A stretch of DNA of 64,000 nucleotides from CAG-632 sp963626805 (lineage in GTDB: Bacteria > Bacillota > Clostridia > Lachnospirales > Lachnospiraceae): the NCBI GenBank assembly GCA_963626805.1, contig CAVFXS010000036.1, positions 42,026 to 106,025 on the forward strand. Direction: 5' to 3'. The notes under the pieces are model-generated. The model was not told the DNA's origin, did no database searches, and saw only the letters and a program-made list of their open reading frames with translations. The position numbers were made by a program, and so were the translations under genes. How positions within the stretch are numbered: the first letter of the stretch is position 1; the number at the start of each line of letters is the position of its first letter. Positions 45,401 through 54,440 of the stretch are shown in pieces.

Positions 45401-47018
45401 TGGTTATATTATACGGGATCGGGCGCTCCGGATTCACCAGCTGGGAAAACCGGTCTACAATTCTTCCCTCTGTAATCTTAACCGCACCGATTTCCGTAAT
45501 GGTATGAAACTTTGCATTCTTTCCGGTTGTCTCTATATCAAAGACAACAAAGGTATCACGGAAGGACTGACCGTGCGACCGGATAACCAGCTGCTTTAAA
45601 TCATCTACAAAATACCCTTCCACTCCATATATGATCTTAAACGGATCTTTGGAGTCAAGTACATGATTTGCAATCGGGAATGCCTGAACCACACCGTGAT
45701 CCGTAATAGCGATCGCCTTATGTCCCCATGCCTTTGCCCGCTTGATGATCTTGGCAATGTCAACCACACTGTCCTTATCACTCATGACGGTATGCATATG
45801 GAGCTCTACCCGCTTCTCCACAGACTGATCCATCCGGACTGTCCGGAAGTCTCCGGATTTCTTAATTCCCACAATCGAACCGATCGTCACATCATTTGCA
45901 AAGGTATCAAAGGAGACAATACCCTTGATGCGGTAGAACTCACCGGTCTTAAATAAATCCAGAAAGATCTCCAGATCATCATTGGTCAAAAAGACCTTAC
46001 CGCTGATCGTATCCGTAAAATCTGTGATGTTAAACGTCACGATCGTCTTATTATTCCGGATCTCTCTGGTCTCCAGTTTTATAATCTGGCCCTGAACCAC
46101 GACTTCGCCCAGTTCCCCCTGAATCTCGGAAATGGCAATCAGCTCACCCTCGCAGTTCCTGCCGTAGAATACATCCGGATCCTTTGCCGCATGCAGAGCC
46201 GACCGGCGGAATTCCCGTTTTCCGGTTTCTTTTCCTGCCGTCTTATCCTTTGTTTCCGCAGCTGCGGCAGCGCTCTTACCGGCTGTACTGCCCATCTGCA
46301 CGGCTCCCGCCTTCCTTCCGGTCGCAGACTCTCCTTTCCCGCCTGTCGGCTTCTCTTTATCTGCCACCTTATCTGATGCAGCCTGTGTCTCTGTTGCATC
46401 CTTATAATCATCCATGGCACGCAGCTGTTCCAACTGCTGCTGATACTGCTCCTGTTCCTTCTTCAGCCGTTTCTCATGTGCCTCCCACAGAGACTCTTTG
46501 TCTTCCTCCTTGAAGTTAAAGCCTACCTGGATCTCCATCTGAAACCGTTCCCGGAACATGGTGACCAGAAGCTCCTGAATCTCATGGAACCGGCACTTTG
46601 CCAGATCGGAATCCGGCATTGGAATCGTCAGAACCGAATCATTCACGACCCATGCTTCATCCTTTACCAGCAGATAATTGATCGGATCCGTTGCCTTTAT
46701 CTCATATAAAATACTGTCTCCGTATTCATTTAATATCTCCTCTAAGCCATATCGATCTGATAACTGAAAGGACAGACAAATTCGCAGTTCCTTTGTTCCC
46801 GGAACTGCGCCCTTTGCATAATTTAACAATTCATTCTGAAGCTGTTCAACATACTGATAATGTATGATATGTCCGGATATCACAAAAATACGCAGACATT
46901 TTGACCGTTTGCTGAGTCTTACCCTGTCCACCCATACATCATCAAAATTATCCTGCAGTACCTTTGTTGGTTTATATGTCTGAAACAGATCTAAAATGCA
47001 GATTTTACCATTCTGCAT
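42456..47018 (-). CDS. polC: DNA polymerase III alpha subunit, PolC type
   Basis: 1520 residues, the replicative polymerase of low-GC Gram-positives. Domains in order: N-terminal region with a charged Lys/Gln/Glu and Ala/Lys-rich linker (about 190-280), OB fold (GELGEVVVQGQIIKLETREI), PHP domain with HMHTVMSDKDSVVDI and AITDHGVVQAF, inserted 3'-5' exonuclease (FVVFDIETTGKN; VVVAHNAAFDTGFI; HHRAVNDAEATAEMF), polymerase palm (GSRGSVGSSFVA; EPDIDLNFSGEYQ) and the zinc finger with CPECH and CPNC. Proofreading is thus in this protein, which fits the loss of it in polA. Confidence 0.97.
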   Translation of the reverse strand: MQNGKICILDLFQTYKPTKVLQDNFDDVWVDRVRLSKRSKCLRIFVISGHIIHYQYVEQLQNELLNYAKGAVPGTKELRICLSFQLSDRYGLEEILNEYGDSILYEIKATDPINYLLVKDEAWVVNDSVLTIPMPDSDLAKCRFHEIQELLVTMFRERFQMEIQVGFNFKEEDKESLWEAHEKRLKKEQEQYQQQLEQLRAMDDYKDATETQAASDKVADKEKPTGGKGESATGRKAGAVQMGSTAGKSAAAAAETKDKTAGKETGKREFRRSALHAAKDPDVFYGRNCEGELIAISEIQGELGEVVVQGQIIKLETREIRNNKTIVTFNITDFTDTISGKVFLTNDDLEIFLDLFKTGEFYRIKGIVSFDTFANDVTIGSIVGIKKSGDFRTVRMDQSVEKRVELHMHTVMSDKDSVVDIAKIIKRAKAWGHKAIAITDHGVVQAFPIANHVLDSKDPFKIIYGVEGYFVDDLKQLVIRSHGQSFRDTFVVFDIETTGKNAKFHTITEIGAVKITEGRIVDRFSQLVNPERPIPYNITRLTGISDDMVADKPNIREVLPRFLEFCGDAVVVAHNAAFDTGFIGKAAREQGLKFDNTILDTLGMAHILLPHLGKFTLDRLVKELKIELNNHHRAVNDAEATAEMFLKFINMLMKRDVDNLDQLNSMAAGSADSIRKSRRYHGIILAKNEVGRVNLYRLISMSHLDYFNRFPLMPKSMINKYREGLIIGSACEAGELYQAILNGADDGEITRIVDFYDYLEIQPLGNNVFMIEDDGYSIESEEDLRENNRLIVRLGEEFHKPVVATCDVHFLDPEDSIYRAIIQASEGFKDVDKQSPLYFRTTDEMLKEFEYLGMDKAREVVITNTNRIADMIEYIKPVRPDKCPPVIENSDETLTRICYDRAHEIYGPDLPNVVVERLERELNSIISNGFAVLYIIAQKLVWDSNDHGYLVGSRGSVGSSFVATMAGITEVNPLSAHYICPECHYVDFNSPEVQAFSGNSGCDMPDKNCPNCGHKLLKEGHDIPFETFLGFKGDKEPDIDLNFSGEYQANAHQYTEELFTKGHAFRAGTIGTIAEKTAFGMTLKYFEERGIKKRSCEVDRLAVGCTGVKRTTGQHPGGMIVLPKHEEIYSFTPIQHPANDQHTPIITTHFEYHSIDHNLLKLDILGHDDPTMIRRLEDLTGVDCKTIPLDDKRVMSLFQSTEALGITPEDIGGVPLGSLGIPEFGTEFAMQMLLDTKPTMFSDLVRIAGLAHGTDVWLGNAQDLIKSGTAVISTAICCRDDIMVFLIHKGLEKGLAFTIMESVRKGKGLKPEWEEEMLAHDVPEWYIGSCKKIKYMFPKAHAAAYVMMAWRIAWYKINYPLEYYAAYFSIRADAFNYETMCLGRSKLEYHMEEISKSEDLKNKDKDSLKDMKLVLEMYARGYEFHPIDIYKADAERFQIIDGKIMPALCSIEGLGIKAAIQVQEAAKEALAKGGFSSKDNLRDMAKIGKSTIEKFSQLGLLQDLPDSDQFSLFDYMASGS

Positions 47019-47076
47019 GAAATCTCCTCCTTATATCGGTACTCATTCCGTTTCCGGCCTTTTCTTTTCTGAAAAT

Positions 47077-48147
47077 CTATTTTCCCCAGTGTTCCAATTC
47101 ATAACGCAGTGCCGGTAAGAGCTGATCCTCCGAGAGCTTTTTCACGATTTCACCCTTTTTGATCAGCAGTCCTTCTCCATTACCGCCTGCAATTCCGAGA
47201 TCCGCCTCTCTTGCCTCTCCCGGTCCGTTTACAATGCATCCCATAACGGCTACCTTAATGTCCAGATTTTCAAAATCCGCGACCATGGTCTCCACCTGAT
47301 TTGCAAGTCCGATCAGATCAATAGAGGTTCTGCCACAGGTCGGACAGGATACTACCTCAATACCACCCTTGCGCAGATTAAGTGTCTTTAAAATCTGCTT
47401 TGCCGTTACGATCTCACTGACCGGATCACCGGTTAAGGAGACACGGATCGTATCACCGATCCCTTCATTCAGAATAATTCCAAGGCCTACCGAAGACTTG
47501 ATCGTACCACGGGTCAGAGTTCCTGCCTCCGTGATTCCTACATGCAGTGGGTAATCCGTCTGTTCTGCGATCAGTTCATGTGCCTTCACACACATCATAA
47601 CATCGGAAGACTTAATACTGATCACCATCTGATCATAGCCCAGATCTTCAATCATATGTACTTTGTCCAAAGCACTTTCTACCAGTCCCTCCGGTGTCAC
47701 TCCATGATATTTTTCAACCAGTGTCTTTTCCAGGGAACCGCTGTTAACACCTACCCGGATCGGCACATGATGTGCTTTTGCTGTTTCAACTACCGCACGT
47801 ACCCGGTCCGGACTTCCGATATTACCCGGATTGATCCGGATCTTATCCGCTCCGGCCTCCATTGCAAGAATCGCCAGCCGGTAATCAAAATGAATATCCG
47901 CCACGATCGGAATATGAATCTGCTGCTTGATCTCGCCAATAGCCCTCGCAGCCGCCTCATTATTGGCTGTACACCGGATGATCTGACATCCGGCATCTTC
48001 TAACTTCCGAATCTGTGCAACTGTCGCCGCAACATCCTCGGTCTTTGTATTCGTCATTGACTGAATCAGGATGGGGTTTCCTCCACCGATCACCTGATTG
48101 CCGATCTTTATAACTCTTGTTTTATTTCTATATGGCATATCTGTCAT
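47077..48147 (-). CDS. ispG: (E)-4-hydroxy-3-methylbut-2-enyl-diphosphate synthase
   Basis: MEP pathway enzyme of 356 residues making HMBPP from MEcPP with a [4Fe-4S] cluster. N-terminal TIM barrel (IGGGNPILIQSMTNTKTEDV) and C-terminal cluster domain with Cys in VSCPTCGRTSID and AVMGCIVNGPGEARE. The electron donor is flavodoxin or ferredoxin in the bacterial family. It stands between rseP and polC, a conserved clostridial order. Confidence 0.97.
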   Translation of the reverse strand: MTDMPYRNKTRVIKIGNQVIGGGNPILIQSMTNTKTEDVAATVAQIRKLEDAGCQIIRCTANNEAAARAIGEIKQQIHIPIVADIHFDYRLAILAMEAGADKIRINPGNIGSPDRVRAVVETAKAHHVPIRVGVNSGSLEKTLVEKYHGVTPEGLVESALDKVHMIEDLGYDQMVISIKSSDVMMCVKAHELIAEQTDYPLHVGITEAGTLTRGTIKSSVGLGIILNEGIGDTIRVSLTGDPVSEIVTAKQILKTLNLRKGGIEVVSCPTCGRTSIDLIGLANQVETMVADFENLDIKVAVMGCIVNGPGEAREADLGIAGGNGEGLLIKKGEIVKKLSEDQLLPALRYELEHWGK

Positions 48148-48208
48148 TTTCCCATCCTCCGTCGTTTTATCATGTTGCCTGTCGGCTCCATGTCATTTTA
48201 AGCAGGTT

Positions 48209-49294
48209 TTATTTAATAAACAGGTTCCGAATATCCTTAAAGGTAATCAGAATCATCAGAATAAACAGTAGTACAAAGCCGATTCCATGCACAAATGCCT
48301 CTTTGTCCTTCGGTACCGCTTTGCCGGTAATCAGCTCTACCAGCAGGAACAGCAAACGTCCTCCGTCCAGTGCCGGAAACGGTAACAGATTCATAATCCC
48401 CAGATTCGCACTGATCAGGATCACAAAATTAATCACATTCAGAACCACGGTATAAATTCCGCCGGTTTCCTTTGCCTCCTGCATGGTATCATTCATCATA
48501 TCTGCCACACCGACCACACCGGATACCTGATTGACTCCAACCTTGCCAAGAACCAGCTCCTTCAGGCTGATAAAGGTTGTTTTGATCCAGTATCGCACTT
48601 CCAGTGCGCTGTATTTCAGATTCGTCCAAAGGTTTGCTTTTGTCCGCTCATAATAACCGGTGGACGCATCATAATGATAGCCACCACTGATTCCGATCTG
48701 ATACCGGTTCAGCTCTTTATTATATTTCGGTACTACCTGAATCGTCTGTTCTGCTCCATCCCGTTCAATTGTCACAGCAATCGGATCATCACTTGAATAA
48801 AACTGTATATAGATCGTAACATCCCGGAAATCATAGACCTTTGTCTGATTCAAACGGGTGATCACATCGCCTTCCTTAAGCCCTGCTTCCTGTGCTGCAG
48901 AGTCTTCCGCAACATAATTGATCTCTCCGGTCAGATAACCCGCCATTCCGATCAGCACCACCGAAGCAATAAATGCCAGAATAAAGTTAAACAACGGGCC
49001 TCCTATGATGACCGCAATCCTCGCCCATATGGACTTATTCGAGAACGCCCTCGGATCCTCATTGCCTTCTTCGTCTTCCCCCAGCATCATGCAATAACCG
49101 CCAATCGGAAGACACCGGATCGAATACTGCGTTTCTCCCCGTTTCGTCTTAAAAATACAAGGTCCCATACCAATTGCAAATTCTGTAACTCCTATGCCGG
49201 TCCATCGACACATCAGAAAATGTCCCAGCTCATGAATCATAATAATAATGCCAAAAACCAGTATAATTACCAGAATATTAACAACTGTGTTCAA
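48209..49294 (-). CDS. rseP: RIP metalloprotease RseP
   Basis: Site-2-type membrane zinc protease. HELGH motif (MIHELGHFLMCRW) in the first helix, a PDZ domain (AAQEAGLKEGDVITRLN) in the middle and the distal metal ligand NLLPFPALDGGRLLF near the C-terminus. I propose TTG 49294 as start, since it gives the short N-terminus usual in Clostridia (MNTVVNILVIILVFG) and has AGGTGG just upstream. ATG 49321 or 49339 are also possible; the latter has AGGAG seven bases upstream inside dxr. It overlaps the dxr end either way. Cleaves anti-sigma factors or signal peptide remnants. Confidence 0.9.
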   Translation of the reverse strand: MNTVVNILVIILVFGIIIMIHELGHFLMCRWTGIGVTEFAIGMGPCIFKTKRGETQYSIRCLPIGGYCMMLGEDEEGNEDPRAFSNKSIWARIAVIIGGPLFNFILAFIASVVLIGMAGYLTGEINYVAEDSAAQEAGLKEGDVITRLNQTKVYDFRDVTIYIQFYSSDDPIAVTIERDGAEQTIQVVPKYNKELNRYQIGISGGYHYDASTGYYERTKANLWTNLKYSALEVRYWIKTTFISLKELVLGKVGVNQVSGVVGVADMMNDTMQEAKETGGIYTVVLNVINFVILISANLGIMNLLPFPALDGGRLLFLLVELITGKAVPKDKEAFVHGIGFVLLFILMILITFKDIRNLFIK

Positions 49295-50441
49295 TCTTCC
49301 ACCTGCTCTCAATATATTCATAGGTCCACTGCTCTGCATCCAGAATCTCCTCTACCGAAGGAGCTTCTTTCTTCTGATGCGCTTCCAGACAGGATTCTAT
49401 GATGTCATAGATTTCAAGGAATCGAATCTTTTCCTCCAGGAAGCATGCCACTGCATACTCGTTCGCCGCATTAAATACCGTAGGCATTGTGCCTCCCTGG
49501 GTGCCCACCTCATATGCCATCTTCAATCCACGGAATACTTCCATATCCGGCTTTTCAAACTGAATCGATGCCAGCTGTGCAAAATCCAGTCGTTTTCCCA
49601 GCAGATACCGCCGTTCCGGATATAACAGGGCATACTGGATCGGAAGCTTCATATCCGGTGTACCGAGCTGTGCGATCACTGCTCCATCGTCAAATTCCAC
49701 CATGGAATGAATCACACTCTGCGGCTGAACCACAACCTCAACATCCTGCATTTCCACGCCAAAGAGCCACTTGGCCTCTATGACTTCCAGTCCTTTATTC
49801 ACCATACTGGCAGAATCTATGGTTATTTTCCTTCCCATGCTCCAGTTCGGATGCTTCAATGCATCTGCCAATGTCACCTGCTCCAGCTCTTCCCGGCTTC
49901 TGCCGCGGAACGGACCGCCGGATGCCGTTAACAGGATCTTATGGATTGTTCTTCTGTCTTCTCCGTTCAGACACTGAAAAATCGCAGAATGCTCACTGTC
50001 TACCGGCAGTATATCTACATGATATTCCTTTGCCATCGGAATAATGATATGTCCTGCCGTTACCAGTGTCTCTTTATTGGCAAGTGCAATATCCTTACCT
50101 GCCTGAATTGCTGCGATCGTCGGACGGATTCCGATCATGCCGACAATTGCCGTTACCAGAATATCACTCTGTGGCTGTACTGCCACCTCTAACAGTCCAT
50201 CCATTCCGGATACGATCCGGACAGATAAATCCGCAACCATTGTCCTTAGTTTTGCCGCATTTTCTTCCTTCCATACAGCTACCAGCTCCGGATGAAATTC
50301 CCGGATCTGTTTTTCAAGCAGGGTTATATTTGAATTGGCTGCCAGCGCCGTCACCTGCAGATCTTCCGAATAATTTCTTACTACCTCCAGTGTCTGTGTT
50401 CCGATAGAACCGGTAGACCCCAATATTGCAATCTTTCTCAC
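49278..50441 (-). CDS. dxr: 1-deoxy-D-xylulose-5-phosphate reductoisomerase
   Basis: 387 residues, first committed enzyme of the MEP pathway, NADPH-dependent. NADP-binding ILGSTGSIGTQTLEVVRN at the start, then ALANKETLVTAGHII, PVDSEHSAIFQCL (metal-binding Asp, Glu), LTASGGPFRG, HPNWSMGRKITIDSASMVNKGLEVIEAKWLF and the PQSVIHSMVEFDDG segment. Normal length. With ispG and ispH in the window, three steps of the pathway are present. Confidence 0.97.
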   Translation of the reverse strand: MRKIAILGSTGSIGTQTLEVVRNYSEDLQVTALAANSNITLLEKQIREFHPELVAVWKEENAAKLRTMVADLSVRIVSGMDGLLEVAVQPQSDILVTAIVGMIGIRPTIAAIQAGKDIALANKETLVTAGHIIIPMAKEYHVDILPVDSEHSAIFQCLNGEDRRTIHKILLTASGGPFRGRSREELEQVTLADALKHPNWSMGRKITIDSASMVNKGLEVIEAKWLFGVEMQDVEVVVQPQSVIHSMVEFDDGAVIAQLGTPDMKLPIQYALLYPERRYLLGKRLDFAQLASIQFEKPDMEVFRGLKMAYEVGTQGGTMPTVFNAANEYAVACFLEEKIRFLEIYDIIESCLEAHQKKEAPSVEEILDAEQWTYEYIESRWKIEHSC

Positions 50442-50453
50442 GTCTGTTTCCTC

Positions 50454-51308
50454 CTAAAAGTAGTTCTGTAACAGGAACGTTACCAAATAATATATGATCG
50501 GTGCCGTAAATATCATGCTGTCAAACCGATCCATAATTCCACCATGACCCGGAATCAGATTACTGTAATCCTTAATTCCGTAATTCCGCTTGATCGCAGA
50601 AGCTGCCAAGTCACCTACTACCGCAGGCAGAGCACCTATTCCGCAGATCAGGGCAAACATCAACGGATAATTGTAATCACCATACAGCGCATGCTGCCGG
50701 AAAATAAAACCGTATCCGAGTCCACAGGCGGCTGCTCCTATAATACCGCCAATGAAGCCCTCCACACTCTTCTTCGGGCTGAGATTCGGAAACATCTTAT
50801 GCTTTCCGATCAGGATTCCTGTCAGATATGCAAAGGAATCATTTCCGCAGGCACATAACAGAATCAGTACGGTAAACAATGCACCATGCTTTAACTGCCG
50901 TAACCGGACTATGTAAGACAACAATACCGCCACATAGAAGAAGGAAAAGAATACACATGCCATCTGCTTTATCTCGTACTTCGGGAACTTAAATACATAT
51001 ACCGTCAGTAATAAAAGCAGATATAATACCATAACCGGTAACACCAGTTCCTTTTTCTGCAGCTGGATAACCAAATAGTAAAGCACCGTAAAAATATAAG
51101 TTAAAACTGCCAACGAAGATTTATGAAGCTTAAATACCCGAAGCAGTTCAAATACACCCCCAAGCGAGATCGCCAGCATAAAAATCGCTACTACCCAGCC
51201 TCCGAGGTACAGGGCACCCGCTCCCATGCTTAAAAGAACAATAGAGCTCGCCAGTCGTACCATAAAGCTTTTTGTTTTTTCTTTTTTCTCCTTACTTGAC
51301 TCCGCCAT
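50454..51308 (-). CDS. cdsA: Phosphatidate cytidylyltransferase
   Basis: Makes CDP-diacylglycerol from phosphatidic acid and CTP. 284 residues with about eight helices and the family signature near the end, SPKKSVEGFIGGIIGAA and VVGDLAASAIKRNYGIKDYSNLIPGHGGIMDRFDS. ATG 51308 gives a cytosolic basic N-terminus and an AAGGGA site; it overlaps the uppS end by 17 bases. Part of the frr-uppS-cdsA-dxr run. Confidence 0.95.
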   Translation of the reverse strand: MAESSKEKKEKTKSFMVRLASSIVLLSMGAGALYLGGWVVAIFMLAISLGGVFELLRVFKLHKSSLAVLTYIFTVLYYLVIQLQKKELVLPVMVLYLLLLLTVYVFKFPKYEIKQMACVFFSFFYVAVLLSYIVRLRQLKHGALFTVLILLCACGNDSFAYLTGILIGKHKMFPNLSPKKSVEGFIGGIIGAAACGLGYGFIFRQHALYGDYNYPLMFALICGIGALPAVVGDLAASAIKRNYGIKDYSNLIPGHGGIMDRFDSMIFTAPIIYYLVTFLLQNYF

Positions 51309-52020
51309 ATCGCCGATCCCTTCCATTATAATATTCGATTGCCTTTTCCAGTTCCTTCTTATCAAAATCCGGCCACAATACATCTGTAAAATAGAATTCT
51401 GTATATGCCAGCTGCCATAACAGATAATTAGACAACCTGATTTCTCCGCTGGTACGGATCAGAAGATCTGGATCCGGCATATAACAGGTATCCAGTTCTT
51501 TTGAAATCGCCGCTTCGTCAATCTGCTCCGGTAATAAAGTACCTTCCTTTACCTGATCTGCCAGTTTTCTGACTGCTCTTGTGATTTCATCTCTTCCGCC
51601 GTAATTCAGTGCCAGTGTCAGAGTCAGTCCCTTATGATCCTTACTCATCTCCCAGAGTTCATCGATCAGCTGATTAATATCATCATCCAGTCTGCTTCGA
51701 TCTCCGATCACCCGGACTGTGAGCTTCTCCCGCTTCACATGTGTCTTGAAGGAGTTCAAATACTGCCGCAGAATATTCATGATTCCGTTTACTTCCTCAA
51801 CAGATCGTTTCCAGTTCTCCGTTGAAAACGTATATACAGTCAGATATTTCACACCAAGATCATAGGCATCACTACAGATCTGCTCCACATTCTTCGCTCC
51901 CTGTAAATGTCCGAAGTTACGCGGCATTCCGCGCTTCTTTGCCCACCGTCCGTTGCCGTCCAGTATAATTGCTATATGCTCCGGAACCTTCCATTCCTTC
52001 TCATTCAGATTCTGTCTCAT
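51292..52020 (-). CDS. uppS: Isoprenyl transferase (undecaprenyl diphosphate synthase)
   Basis: 242 residues, cis-prenyltransferase. IAIILDGNGRWAKKRG with the catalytic Asp, then HLQGAKNVEQI, TVYTFSTENWKRS and LLIRTSGEIRLSNYLLWQLAYTEFYF are all present. Product is probably C55 for cell-wall lipid carriers. ATG 52020 follows AAGGAGG; upstream codons are not needed. Next gene cdsA overlaps its end. Confidence 0.96.
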   Translation of the reverse strand: MRQNLNEKEWKVPEHIAIILDGNGRWAKKRGMPRNFGHLQGAKNVEQICSDAYDLGVKYLTVYTFSTENWKRSVEEVNGIMNILRQYLNSFKTHVKREKLTVRVIGDRSRLDDDINQLIDELWEMSKDHKGLTLTLALNYGGRDEITRAVRKLADQVKEGTLLPEQIDEAAISKELDTCYMPDPDLLIRTSGEIRLSNYLLWQLAYTEFYFTDVLWPDFDKKELEKAIEYYNGRDRRYGGVK

Positions 52021-52111
52021 ACTGCCCTCCTTATTTCTGTCTCCTAAAACACAGAAAGAGACATTCTTCCTGTCTCTCCCCGTTCTCACTGTATTTGAAC
52101 TGCTGATAATC

Positions 52112-52657
52112 CTATACAGTCAGAATTTCCTTTGTCTTTTCTTCTACTGCTTTATCAACCTTATCCACATACTTATCTGTAAGCTTCTGTACCTTGTCTT
52201 CGAGATCCTTTAATTCATCCTCTGAAATCTCACTTGCCTTATTCTGTTTCTTAAAAGTATCATTGGCATCGCGGCGGACGTTCCGGATTGCAACCTTTGC
52301 GTTCTCACCCTTCTTCTTAACATCCTTTGCCATTTCCTTACGACGATCCTCTGTCAGCTCCGGAAAATTCAGGCGGACAGACTTTCCATCATTATTCGGT
52401 GTAATTCCAAGATCGGAGCAGAGAATCGCTTTCTCAATCTCTTTGATCAAAGAGGACTCCCATGGCTGGATCATCAGGGTTCTTGCCTCCGGAACCGAAA
52501 TATTCGCTACCTGCTGTAACGGAGTCGGCTGACCATAATAGTCCACACGAATCTTATCCAGTACATGCGGATTGGCCCGTCCTGCACGAATACTTGCAAA
52601 TTCATTTAATAAGCTGTCTAAGGATTTATCCATCTTCTCTTCATATTGTTCTAACAT
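52112..52657 (-). CDS. frr: Ribosome recycling factor
   Basis: 181 residues; releases ribosomes after termination with EF-G. EKMDKSLDSLLNEFASIRAGRANPHVLDKI (conserved RAGRA), YYGQPTPLQQVANISVPEARTL, and LTEDRRKEMAKDVKKKGENAKVAIRNVRRDAN are typical. It follows pyrH by 35 bases, the standard order. Confidence 0.98.
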   Translation of the reverse strand: MLEQYEEKMDKSLDSLLNEFASIRAGRANPHVLDKIRVDYYGQPTPLQQVANISVPEARTLMIQPWESSLIKEIEKAILCSDLGITPNNDGKSVRLNFPELTEDRRKEMAKDVKKKGENAKVAIRNVRRDANDTFKKQNKASEISEDELKDLEDKVQKLTDKYVDKVDKAVEEKTKEILTV

Positions 52658-52692
52658 TGTTATTCCTCCTAAAATCTATGTCTTTCTGGTTT

Positions 52693-53394
52693 CTATGCAT
52701 GAATGTATGTACCTGTAAATTCTCCTGTCATGGCACGTACAATGCTGTTTTCTCCATTTAAGCCAAACAGCTTCATCGGCATGTGGTTCTCCATTGCCAG
52801 AACTGCTGATGCCAGATCGATTACTCCCAGCTTCTGATCTACAATATCCTGCATCTCCATTTTATCGTACTTCTTTGCGTTCGGATTTACCTTCGGATCG
52901 GAATCATAAACACCGTCAATTGCCTTTCCGGAAAGAATGACATCGGCTTCGATTTCAATTGCCATCAATACGGTTGCCATATCTGTCGAGAAATACGGAT
53001 GACCGGTGCCACCTGCAAAGAACACAACCGTTCCTGCATCCAATGCCTTTACTGCCTCATCCTTTCTGAACAGCTCTGTCATATTTCCGCATTCAAACGG
53101 GGTCATGATTTTGGTTGAAATTCCCTTCAACCGGAACATTTCCGCTACATAAATACAGTTCATAACCGTTGCCAGTATTCCGATCTGATCGGCCTTTACA
53201 CGATCCATATGTTCACTGGTCCGTCCGCGCCAGAAGTTTCCGCCTCCGATTACGACAGCTACCTGCTTACCGGCATCCAGCACCTGCTTTACCTGCCCGG
53301 CAACCTCTAATACGGTTGCCTCATCAAAGCCGGTCTTTTTCTCGCCGGCCAGAGCTTCACCACTTAACTTTAACAAGATACGCGTTTCTTCCAT
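52693..53394 (-). CDS. pyrH: UMP kinase
   Basis: Bacterial UMP kinase of 233 residues, amino acid kinase fold. RILLKLSGEALAG, VIGGGNFWRGRTS, MTPFECGNMTELFR, VVFFAGGTGHPYFSTDMATVL and GVYDSDPKVNPNAKKYD are seen. ATG 53394 has AGGAG nine bases upstream, inside the end of the bactofilin gene; a TTG at 53427 would also be in frame but is less likely. Confidence 0.97.
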   Translation of the reverse strand: MEETRILLKLSGEALAGEKKTGFDEATVLEVAGQVKQVLDAGKQVAVVIGGGNFWRGRTSEHMDRVKADQIGILATVMNCIYVAEMFRLKGISTKIMTPFECGNMTELFRKDEAVKALDAGTVVFFAGGTGHPYFSTDMATVLMAIEIEADVILSGKAIDGVYDSDPKVNPNAKKYDKMEMQDIVDQKLGVIDLASAVLAMENHMPMKLFGLNGENSIVRAMTGEFTGTYIHA

Positions 53395-53419
53395 TTCATC
53401 TTTCTCCTGACTATATTCT

Positions 53420-54397
53420 TTATGCAAAGAAACTCTTCACATCAATATCTGAGTAACACTGTGAACAGAAACCTTCAATCACAGCCCCATTATTAATCTG
53501 TACGGAACGGGACTTGATATTGCCCATGATAACAGCTGTGGAATCCACGATCACAGGTCCCTTTACATCCAGATCTCCGTTTACGGCCCCTGCAATAACC
53601 GCAGACTGCGCTTCAATATTACCCACAATGACAGATCCGACACCGATCTTCACGCTGCCCGCACTGGAGATATCACCGGTAATCTTTGCCGCATTTGCAT
53701 AAATCTCGCTGGAGTTTACCTTACCGTTAACTACACCGCTGACGATCAGCTTACCATAACTGCTGACATCACCCTCTATGGTGCCAATGATGTCCAGAGA
53801 ACCATCTGTCATGATATTTCCTTCGATTCTGGTGCCCTTGGTAATATATGCGGTACTGTCGCTTACTTCTTCTGCGGCAGCTTCTGCTTCCTGTACCGCT
53901 GCAGTTACTTCTTCCTCTTTTTCCGGTTCCTGCACAGGCTGCATCTCAATAATCTTGTCCTCTGACATTTCTGGCTCCTCCTCCATCTCTGTGTTCTGTA
54001 TTTCTTCCGATTCCTGAGCACTCTCTGCAACCGTCTCTTCATATTCCTGACGCGCCAGCTCTTCGGAAATCGTCTCTGCCTCCGGCTCCGCAGCACTTTC
54101 TGCAACCGGTGTCTCTGTAACAGCCTCCTCTGCTGCTTCATCCTGTAGATCTTCTTCATCAATATCCAGATCCTCAAGTGCATCCAGCTCTGAGAAGTCC
54201 TCTTCGTCTGAAACTGGCTCCTCCGATGCGGATGCAATCTCCGGTTCCATTGTATTTACATAGGAATCCTTCGGTTCCTCTTCCAGAGTATTCACCATAT
54301 CATCATCATCATATTCATTTACCATTTCTTCATCACCAGGCATCAGTTCATTGACTGCCTGCTTCATGTCATTCTTGAAATCTTTAAAAAATCCCAT
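53420..54397 (-). CDS. Bactofilin with long acidic N-terminal region
   Basis: 325 residues. The C-terminal third is a polymer-forming bactofilin beta-helix (TKGTRIEGNIMTDGSLDIIG; GKLIVSGVVNGKVNSS; GSVIVGNIEAQSAVIAGAV; GDLDVKGPVIVDSTAVIMGN). It is preceded by an acidic, low-complexity region rich in Glu, Asp, Ala (about residues 30-190), and starts with MGFFKDFKNDMKQAV, likely an amphipathic membrane-targeting helix. ATG 54397 follows AAAGGAGG. Bactofilins make rigid filaments at the membrane and shape cells; the acidic arm is unusual in length. Confidence 0.92.
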   Translation of the reverse strand: MGFFKDFKNDMKQAVNELMPGDEEMVNEYDDDDMVNTLEEEPKDSYVNTMEPEIASASEEPVSDEEDFSELDALEDLDIDEEDLQDEAAEEAVTETPVAESAAEPEAETISEELARQEYEETVAESAQESEEIQNTEMEEEPEMSEDKIIEMQPVQEPEKEEEVTAAVQEAEAAAEEVSDSTAYITKGTRIEGNIMTDGSLDIIGTIEGDVSSYGKLIVSGVVNGKVNSSEIYANAAKITGDISSAGSVKIGVGSVIVGNIEAQSAVIAGAVNGDLDVKGPVIVDSTAVIMGNIKSRSVQINNGAVIEGFCSQCYSDIDVKSFFA

Positions 54398-54440
54398 ATT
54401 AACCTCCTTTGTAGTCGCCATACTCCGGCAATATCTCAAA

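Noticed and set aside
53905..54237. 110-codon Arg/Gln-rich frame
   Set aside because: It is a frame shadow of the acidic arm of bactofilin.
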